20,287 bases of DNA from JBJEXX01 sp051886215 (lineage in GTDB: Bacteria; Bacillota_I; Bacilli_A; RF39; UBA660), in assembly GCA_051886215.1 (NCBI GenBank), contig JBJEXX010000041.1, positions 1 through 20,287 on the forward strand, in the 5' to 3' direction. This document shows positions 15,827 to 20,287 of the stretch, in pieces. The notes beneath the pieces are model-generated. The model ran no database searches and was not told the origin of the DNA. It saw nothing but the letters and a program-made list of their open reading frames with translations. Position 1 is the stretch's first letter. Every line of letters starts with the position of its first letter. A program made the position numbers and the translations under genes.

Positions 15827-15839
15827 GGGGGTGCAAAAA

Positions 15840-16040
15840 ATGAAATATGAAATATTTTTAAATAAAGTAAAAACTAATCTAGAAAAAACAGATAACTATT
15901 TTTCTTGTGAAATTGATGAAATATTAGATGTAGTTAAAAATTCTTTATCTAGTGAAGATATTATAGATGTTAAAACTTTAGAAATATTATTATACAAAAT
16001 AAAAACTTATATATTGACTTTGTTAAAAAATAATAAGTAA
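15840..16040 (+). CDS. Small acidic-helical protein, unknown
   Basis: This 66-residue protein starts at ATG 15840. AAGGGGG (15825-15831) sits 8 nt upstream, which rules out the GTG at 15831 because that codon is part of the ribosome binding site. It is predicted helical with an amphipathic C-terminus (KTYILTLLKNNK). No family recognised. It follows the methyltransferase by 13 nt and ends the operon before the candidate RNA gene. Confidence 0.6.
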   Translation: MKYEIFLNKVKTNLEKTDNYFSCEIDEILDVVKNSLSSEDIIDVKTLEILLYKIKTYILTLLKNNK

Positions 16041-16048
16041 TTAGTTTT

Positions 16049-16083
16049 TTAGTCTTGCAAGACTAATTGTTAAGTGATACAAT
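16049..16083 (+). promoter_or_regulatory. Promoter with a palindrome over the -35 box
   Basis: TTGCAA (16055-16060) and TACAAT (16078-16083) are separated by exactly 17 nt, a good sigma-A-type promoter. The -35 box is the centre of a perfect 18-bp palindrome, TTAGTCTTGCAAGACTAA (16049-16066), which looks like an operator for a dimeric repressor. Confidence 0.6.
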
Positions 16084-16088
16084 TATAT

Positions 16089-16201
16089 TGTCAGTGATGA
16101 ACTGGCTGTTAAACCATTTTACTTTACCGATCATTGCACTGCCTTATTGCAATACAGTAAAGATTGTAAATAGTCGCTGGTATAGGACTATTTTTATTTT
16201 T
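16089..16201 (+). ncRNA. Candidate structured small RNA or 5' leader, about 110 nt
   Basis: The region starts a few bases after a good promoter and ends at a T-rich terminator. Visible structure: a small hairpin CAGT/ACTG (16092-16104); a two-part stem CTTTAC/GTAAAG (16122-16127 with 16157-16162) enclosing ATTGCA/TGCAAT (16133-16138 with 16148-16153); and the terminator stem AAATAGTC/GACTATTT (16168-16193). An open frame across it (16067-16249) has no ribosome site and is better explained by the RNA. It could act in trans or as an attenuator for the downstream acidic gene. I recognise no known RNA class. Confidence 0.5.
16168..16201 (+). terminator. Rho-independent terminator of the candidate small RNA
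   Basis: AAATAGTC (16168-16175) pairs with GACTATTT (16186-16193) around a 10-nt loop and runs into TT-A-TTTTT (to 16201). Confidence 0.7.
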
Positions 16202-16266
16202 ATGAATTGTATATCTTTTTTAATAATTAGTGTGTATAATAATAAGTAGAAAATTACGATTATTCG

Positions 16267-16295
16267 TTGACTTTAAGATAGTTTTAAAGTAAGAT
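16267..16295 (+). promoter_or_regulatory. Promoter of the acidic protein / ArdC-like genes
   Basis: TTGACT (16267-16272) and TAAGAT (16290-16295) are 17 nt apart. The boxes lie 47 nt before ATG 16342 and downstream of the small-RNA terminator, so the two genes that follow can be transcribed independently of the transfer operon. Confidence 0.6.
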
Positions 16296-16341
16296 AATTA
16301 TACTTAAAAACGACAATTTATGTTTTCAAGGAGCTGTAATT

Positions 16342-16845
16342 ATGGGAAACAACATTTATGCTGATATAAAAAGTAAGTTATTAGAATTAAACCGGATTAA
16401 TGATGAAGTTAATTTGTTAGAATGGAACAAAGATGACGGTCCTAAATTTGATTCTGTTGATGAAATGAAAGAATTTGAACGCAAAGTAATAAATGGCGAA
16501 CTAGATTACATATTTAATGAAGAAAAAACTGCTATGAGTGGCGAGATGATTAAAACTGAAGAAATAACTAAAGATGATTATTTTTTCTATATTTATACTT
16601 TTAAAAACGATAATAAATTCATTACTTATATGTCTATTAAGAATTTAATAAATAATGATGTATTACAAAATTTATATGGTAATAAAACTACTGATAAAGA
16701 ACAAGCATTGTCTTATAATGAAAAACTGAAAAATGATATTATTAACAATACTTTAGATTATATATTTGAAAATATTATTGTTGATATAAATAATAATATT
16801 AGTAAGCTAAAAAAGAAATATGAAGAATTGACTAGCATAAGTTAG
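16342..16845 (+). CDS. Acidic 167-residue protein, unknown
   Basis: The protein is soluble and acidic with many Asp, Glu and Asn, and has predicted coiled-coil helices at both ends (IKSKLLELNRINDEVNLLEW and ISKLKKKYEEL). I recognise no family. AAGGAG (16329-16334) precedes the ATG, a more canonical ribosome site than the AAGGGGG used by most genes here. It has its own promoter and sits directly before the ArdC-like gene, so an anti-defence or regulatory role is possible; acidity alone, although common in DNA-mimic inhibitors, does not prove one. Confidence 0.65.
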   Translation: MGNNIYADIKSKLLELNRINDEVNLLEWNKDDGPKFDSVDEMKEFERKVINGELDYIFNEEKTAMSGEMIKTEEITKDDYFFYIYTFKNDNKFITYMSIKNLINNDVLQNLYGNKTTDKEQALSYNEKLKNDIINNTLDYIFENIIVDINNNISKLKKKYEELTSIS

Positions 16846-16864
16846 TCTTTTTTTTATGCTTTTT
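16830..16864 (+). terminator. Two overlapping terminator hairpins after the acidic gene
   Basis: GACTA (16830-16834) can pair with TAGTC (16843-16847) ahead of eight Ts. Alternatively AGCATAA (16834-16840) can pair with TTATGCT (16854-16860) ahead of TTTT. The two foldings share bases and exclude each other. The gene's TAG stop lies inside. Confidence 0.5.
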
Positions 16865-16880
16865 AAAGGAGGTGTAAATT

Positions 16881-17855
16881 ATAGATATAATAAATAAATT
16901 AAAAGAAATTAGTAATTATACTGCTAATAATGAATTTGATAAAATTAAAACTACTACGTTAAATATAGAGAAAGAAATTTTGGATAATTACAAAAGTAAT
17001 ATGGATTTTAAAAGATTAATTGATAATATTACTTTTTATAGTAATTATTCTTTTTTTAATACATTATTAGTTGATTATCAATATCCAAACTTTTTAGATT
17101 TAGCTACTAAACAAAAGTATATAAAAAATGGATTTACTATTTCAAATGACGCTAAAGGTATTAATATACTTTCACCTAACAATGATGTTTATGTAAGTAT
17201 TAAAAATGGAAATGATGAACGTGTGGAATTGTTGGATAATCTAACTAATGATGAACTACAAAAATATAATGATCCTAACGATAAAAGTATTACTCTACAT
17301 CATAAAGAATTTAAAGGATTAAATATTATTGAATTATTTGATTGTAAAGATACTTCTATGACTTTAAAAGATTATAAACATTTTGAATATCCAGCGCTTT
17401 TTCAAAATAATTATAATGATATTTATAATTCGTTTGTTAAAGCTATGTATGCAGACGGTTATAAGGTTAAATATTGTGATAATTTAGATACTAAATTTTC
17501 TTATGATAAAGATGATAAAACTATTTATATAAAAAATGGATTAAATAATCAAATAAAAATACTTTCACTATTAGATGTTTATGTTAATGAACTATCTAAT
17601 AATAACTTTGAAAAAGACTTATTAAAGCACGTTATAAGTAAAGGAATCGGAATTGATGATGAGTTTGATGATAAATATAGTCTAATAGATTGGTATAAGA
17701 AAACTGATATTAAAAGTGTTGATAAAACATTAAAATTGATATCTTCAAAAGGACGTAGATTTGTTGATAATTTCAACAGATTTTTTGATATGGAAGAAAA
17801 ATATTATCCTTATGAAAATGTATCTTTATATGATGATTATACTTTAACAATTTGA
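16881..17855 (+). CDS. ArdC-like antirestriction protein with a degenerate metallopeptidase site, probably starting at ATA
   Basis: ArdC proteins pair an N-terminal ssDNA-binding domain with a zinc metallopeptidase-like domain and protect incoming plasmid DNA. Numbered from 16881 (324 residues): residues 40-105 match the ArdC N-domain in order (FYSNYSFFNTLLVDYQYP, then YIKNGFTISNDAKGINILSP). FKGLNIIELFDCKDT corresponds to the family's V-F-D-(x)-Q-T segment. The C-domain is recognisable (KDDKTIYIKNGLN, then LLDVYVNELS, then GIGIDDE...YSLIDWY), but where ArdC has HExxH this protein has D-V-Y-V-N, so zinc catalysis should be lost. AAAGGAGG (16865-16872) lies 8 nt before ATA 16881 and the frame is open. 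The first usual start, TTG 16980, has no ribosome site and would leave a 100-nt leader. The stop is TGA. Confidence 0.72.
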   Translation: MDIINKLKEISNYTANNEFDKIKTTTLNIEKEILDNYKSNMDFKRLIDNITFYSNYSFFNTLLVDYQYPNFLDLATKQKYIKNGFTISNDAKGINILSPNNDVYVSIKNGNDERVELLDNLTNDELQKYNDPNDKSITLHHKEFKGLNIIELFDCKDTSMTLKDYKHFEYPALFQNNYNDIYNSFVKAMYADGYKVKYCDNLDTKFSYDKDDKTIYIKNGLNNQIKILSLLDVYVNELSNNNFEKDLLKHVISKGIGIDDEFDDKYSLIDWYKKTDIKSVDKTLKLISSKGRRFVDNFNRFFDMEEKYYPYENVSLYDDYTLTI

Positions 17856-17870
17856 ATAAAAATAAATGTT

Positions 17871-17943
17871 AAAAGAACTATGGTATTGTATCAAATCATA
17901 TTTTGTCTCATAAATTAGATTAGGACTATCATAGTTCTTTTTT
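17871..17943 (+). terminator. Long-stem hairpin with T tract before the recombinase genes
   Basis: AAAAGAACTATGGTA (17871-17885) pairs with TATCATAGTTCTTTT (17927-17941), 15 pairs with one G-U, and runs into Ts to 17943. The loop is 41 nt, much longer than in a simple terminator. It ends the ArdC-like transcript and may also act as a regulated leader for the recombinase genes. Confidence 0.6.
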
Positions 17944-17960
17944 ACTTTAAGGGGGTAAAA

Positions 17961-18126
17961 ATGAGGAATAAAAAGGAAATGAAAAAAACTAATTTTAATT
18001 ATAGTGAAGAATTTATTACTAGGACGACTAATCCTACGGAACAAGAGTTAAAAACTATTTTTAATAAGAAATATTTTAATTATATAAAAAGAAATGAAAA
18101 ACGTATGCTTGGGGGCTGTAATTTTG
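17961..18126 (+). CDS. Small basic protein upstream of the recombinase (3' end lost in gap)
   Basis: At least 55 residues are visible before the assembly gap. AAGGGGG (17949-17955) precedes the ATG. NPTEQELKTIFNKKYFNYIK resembles the short proteins often encoded just upstream of large serine recombinases in Gram-positive elements; their role is not established. The recombinase frame appears to open inside this gene (GGGGG 18111-18115, TTG 18124), so the two genes overlap. The stop codon is not in the sequence. Confidence 0.6.
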
Positions 18127-20256
18127 NNNNNNNNNNNNNNNNNNNNNNNNNNNNNNNNNNNNNNNNNNNNNNNNNNNNNNNNNNNNNNNNNNNNNNNNNN
18201 NNNNNNNNNNNNNNNNNNNNNNNNNNCATTAGTAAGGGTGGTGTTATATTTAAGATTATCAGATGAAGATCGTGATAAATTAACAAAAGAACAAATATCA
18301 AAAAGTATTAAAAATCAAGAATTAATGTTAAGGGAATATGCAGAAAATGAAGGCTGGCAAATTGTTGGTGTTTATAATGATGAAGATTGGTCTGGTGCTG
18401 ATAACTCGCGTCCAAATTTTAATAAAATGATTGATGAGTGCAAAGCTGGAAATGTTGATATAGTTTTATGTAAAACACAAGCTAGATTTGCAAGAGATTC
18501 TGAACTTATAGAAAAATATATACATAACTTATTTCACGAATGGAATGTAAGATTTCTTACAACAGTTGATAGAATTGATAATACTAAAAGAGAGACAAAA
18601 AAAACAAGTCAAATATTAGGATTAACAGATGAGTGGTATTTAGAAGATACTTCACTTAATATTCGTGAAACTTTTAAATCTAAAAGAAAAGCTGGCGAGT
18701 GCACGGCAAGTTTTTCAAAATATGGATACATTAAAGATCCAGAAAATAATAATCATTTAATACCTGATCCGGTAGCTGCAGAAGTTGTAAAAAGAATTTT
18801 TGATGATTATATGAAAGGCGACGGTTTAGAAAAGATTGCTAATAACTTAAACAAAGAAAAAGTACCTAGTCCACTTGAATATAAGAAAATGCACGGTAGT
18901 AAATTGCAAATACCTTTAATAAAAGAATATTTAGACTATGATTATATAGAAAAAGCTGGTACATATATTATTAATATTAATCTTTGTAATAATGAAACAC
19001 AGATACTTAATAATTTGATTAGTTTTAATTACATAACTACTGATAAATTAAGTTTTAATAATAAGTGTGATATTACTTTAAAAAGATATTCAAAAAATAG
19101 AACTAAAATTTATTATAGTGAAAAAGATAATTTAGATATTAATAATTTTAATGTTGAAGATTTTATTTTATTAAATGAAGAAGATATGATACCTAAAACT
19201 GCTACTTGTATTGCTACCTTAACGGAAGAACTTGATAGAACACACGTCATTGATTATCAATTTGAAATAACTTTAAAAGAAAATATCAATAAAGAAAAGT
19301 TTTACTTTATGATTAAAAAAGCTGTTGATAATATTGATGTTGACTTGGATTTCAAAATTAATATTAGAAGAAAACTAAAATGGTCTAGCCAAACAATTAA
19401 AAGTATATTACAAAATGAAGTTTATATTGGTAATATGGTACAATTTAAAACGACTACGGTAAGCTATAAAAATCATACAGTAGTTTATAATGATGATGAA
19501 GATAGAATAAGAAAAAATGATACACATACAGGAATAATTGATAAGACAATTTGGTACACAGTTCAAGAAAGATTAAAAGAAAAATCACGAAGCCAGCAAA
19601 ATGGCGAAGTACACGCTTTTAATAATAAAGTATTTTGTATGAATTGTAATAGAGTTTTTTGTAAGTGTGGTAAAAAACAAGAATCAGGATTTAGTTATTT
19701 GTGTTGTAAAGATAAAAATGAAAAATGGTCTAATTGTGATAATAAGAAATATTTAAAAGAAGAAGAATTACATAATTTGGTATTAGAAAAAATTAATGTT
19801 TTACTTAACAGATTTTATGATGAAAAAGAGCTTAATAACTTAAATGAAGATATGATAGAACAAGATTTGTTTAAGGATAAAATTAAAACTTTAGAAAAAG
19901 AATTAAATAATATTAATAAGGAATTACAAAATAAAAGTTCCTATTTTCAAAGACTATATGAAGATCGTACTTCTGGGATACTTCCAGAAAAAGAGTTTTT
20001 AATTTTAATGAATAAATACAAAGATGATACCGCTAAACTAGAAGATAGAATGAAAATAATAAAAAAAGATATAGCTTCTACTACTGCAAAAAAAGAAACA
20101 TTAAAAACTAAAAAGAATATCTTTAAGAAGTACAGACATATAGATAAACTTGATATTGAAATTGTCAATGACTTTATTGATAAGGTATTAGTCGGTCATT
20201 ATGACGAAGAAACAAATTCAAGGGATATTAAGATAATATGGAACTTTCAAATTTAA
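18124..20256 (+). CDS. Large serine recombinase (TndX/TnpX-like integrase), with an extra internal segment; N-terminus interrupted by gap
   Basis: This enzyme would integrate and excise the element through a covalent serine-DNA intermediate. After the gap the resolvase domain begins VRVVLYLRLSDEDR, with the catalytic Ser at 18259-18261. It continues through YNDEDWSGADNSRPNF and KTQARFARD. The recombinase domain follows (KRKAGECTASFSKYGYIKDP, NNLNKEKVPSPLEYKK, later SQTIKSILQNEVYIGNMVQ). A cysteine cluster (CMNCNRVFCKCG, CC, NC) is the zinc ribbon, and the C-terminus is a coiled coil. Between PSPLEYKKMHG and KWSSQTIKS lie about 160 residues (18895-19380) where relatives have a short linker. 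The TTG at 18124, 8 nt after GGGGG, is the probable start. It sits at the right end of the window, as integrases often sit at an ICE end. Confidence 0.88.
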   Translation: MXXXXXXXXXXXXXXXXXXXXXXXXXXXXXXXXXXLVRVVLYLRLSDEDRDKLTKEQISKSIKNQELMLREYAENEGWQIVGVYNDEDWSGADNSRPNFNKMIDECKAGNVDIVLCKTQARFARDSELIEKYIHNLFHEWNVRFLTTVDRIDNTKRETKKTSQILGLTDEWYLEDTSLNIRETFKSKRKAGECTASFSKYGYIKDPENNNHLIPDPVAAEVVKRIFDDYMKGDGLEKIANNLNKEKVPSPLEYKKMHGSKLQIPLIKEYLDYDYIEKAGTYIININLCNNETQILNNLISFNYITTDKLSFNNKCDITLKRYSKNRTKIYYSEKDNLDINNFNVEDFILLNEEDMIPKTATCIATLTEELDRTHVIDYQFEITLKENINKEKFYFMIKKAVDNIDVDLDFKINIRRKLKWSSQTIKSILQNEVYIGNMVQFKTTTVSYKNHTVVYNDDEDRIRKNDTHTGIIDKTIWYTVQERLKEKSRSQQNGEVHAFNNKVFCMNCNRVFCKCGKKQESGFSYLCCKDKNEKWSNCDNKKYLKEEELHNLVLEKINVLLNRFYDEKELNNLNEDMIEQDLFKDKIKTLEKELNNINKELQNKSSYFQRLYEDRTSGILPEKEFLILMNKYKDDTAKLEDRMKIIKKDIASTTAKKETLKTKKNIFKKYRHIDKLDIEIVNDFIDKVLVGHYDEETNSRDIKIIWNFQI
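18127..18226. other. Assembly gap of exactly 100 N
   Basis: Exactly 100 N, the usual filler for a scaffold gap of unknown length. It falls at the junction of the small gene and the recombinase N-terminus, so the reading frames shown across it are not reliable. Confidence 0.95.
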
Positions 20257-20287
20257 TATATAAAGAAGATTTAAACAATGGAGCAAC

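Noticed and set aside
15831..15839. GTG start for the small protein after the methyltransferase
   Set aside because: The GTG is part of the AAGGGGG ribosome site; ATG 15840 has the right spacing.
16067..16249. 60-residue open frame starting at TTG
   Set aside because: No ribosome site, overlaps a promoter -10 box, paired stems and a terminator; a structured RNA explains the region better.
17853..17920. TGA at 17853-17855 read as tryptophan (Mycoplasma-type code)
   Set aside because: Long genes here use TGG throughout and contain no in-frame TGA, and a terminator-like hairpin follows directly.
18094..18123. ATG 18094 as the recombinase start
   Set aside because: No ribosome site, and it lies inside the small upstream gene; TTG 18124 follows GGGGG by 8 nt.
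17844..18301. Other short - strand frames near the ArdC-like gene and the gap
   Set aside because: Low-complexity or N-containing frames opposite real genes.
1..20287. CRISPR array, tRNA or rRNA genes, insertion sequences
   Set aside because: No regularly spaced repeats, no tRNA-like cloverleaf or CCA end, no rRNA segments and no DDE transposase found.
20278..20287. Start of another gene at ATG 20278
   Set aside because: Only three codons remain and the ribosome site is weak; cannot be judged within the window.

Overview
The window is very AT-rich, all genes lie on the + strand, and the genes are packed end to end. It carries most of an integrative and conjugative element (ICE) from a low-GC Gram-positive bacterium. 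Gram-positive host signs are a sortase with a cell-wall-sorted adhesin, an M23 wall hydrolase, a PrgI/VirB6/VirB4 type transfer system, a MobL-like relaxase and a TndX/TnpX-like large serine recombinase. I cannot name the species. TTG starts are common. Most genes are preceded by AAGGGGG rather than AAGGAGG.

Layout. 1-156: tail of an upstream gene, then a terminator. 231-3516: large thioester/Cna-B surface adhesin and its sortase. 3521-5290: ribbon-helix-helix protein and two accessory proteins of mobile-element type. 5299-10366: mating channel genes (VirB6-like, PrgI-like, a small unknown, VirB4-like ATPase, M23 hydrolase), closed by a terminator. 10367-10676: non-coding region rich in inverted repeats, the best oriT candidate, with a likely promoter. 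10677-12848: DUF3789-like membrane microprotein, a 55-residue RHH protein, a MobC-like RHH protein and the relaxase. 12862-14700: VirD4-like coupling protein. 14690-15826: orphan cytosine-5 DNA methyltransferase. 15840-16040: small unknown. 16049-16201: candidate non-coding RNA with its own promoter and terminator. 16342-17855: an acidic unknown and an ArdC-like protein. 17871-17943: long-stem hairpin. 17961-20256: small accessory gene and a large serine recombinase, interrupted by a 100-N assembly gap.

How the parts work together (inference). The adhesin may hold mating cells together, the hydrolase opens the wall, VirB6/PrgI/VirB4 form the channel, relaxase plus RHH proteins process oriT, and VirD4 delivers the DNA. 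The methyltransferase and ArdC-like protein look like counter-restriction functions. The serine recombinase integrates and excises the element.

Most notable points: two genes (coupling protein and ArdC-like) whose reading frame and Shine-Dalgarno both point to an ATA start; an ArdC-like protein that has lost its HExxH zinc motif; a probable new small RNA under a palindromic promoter; and a serine recombinase with an extra segment of about 160 residues.
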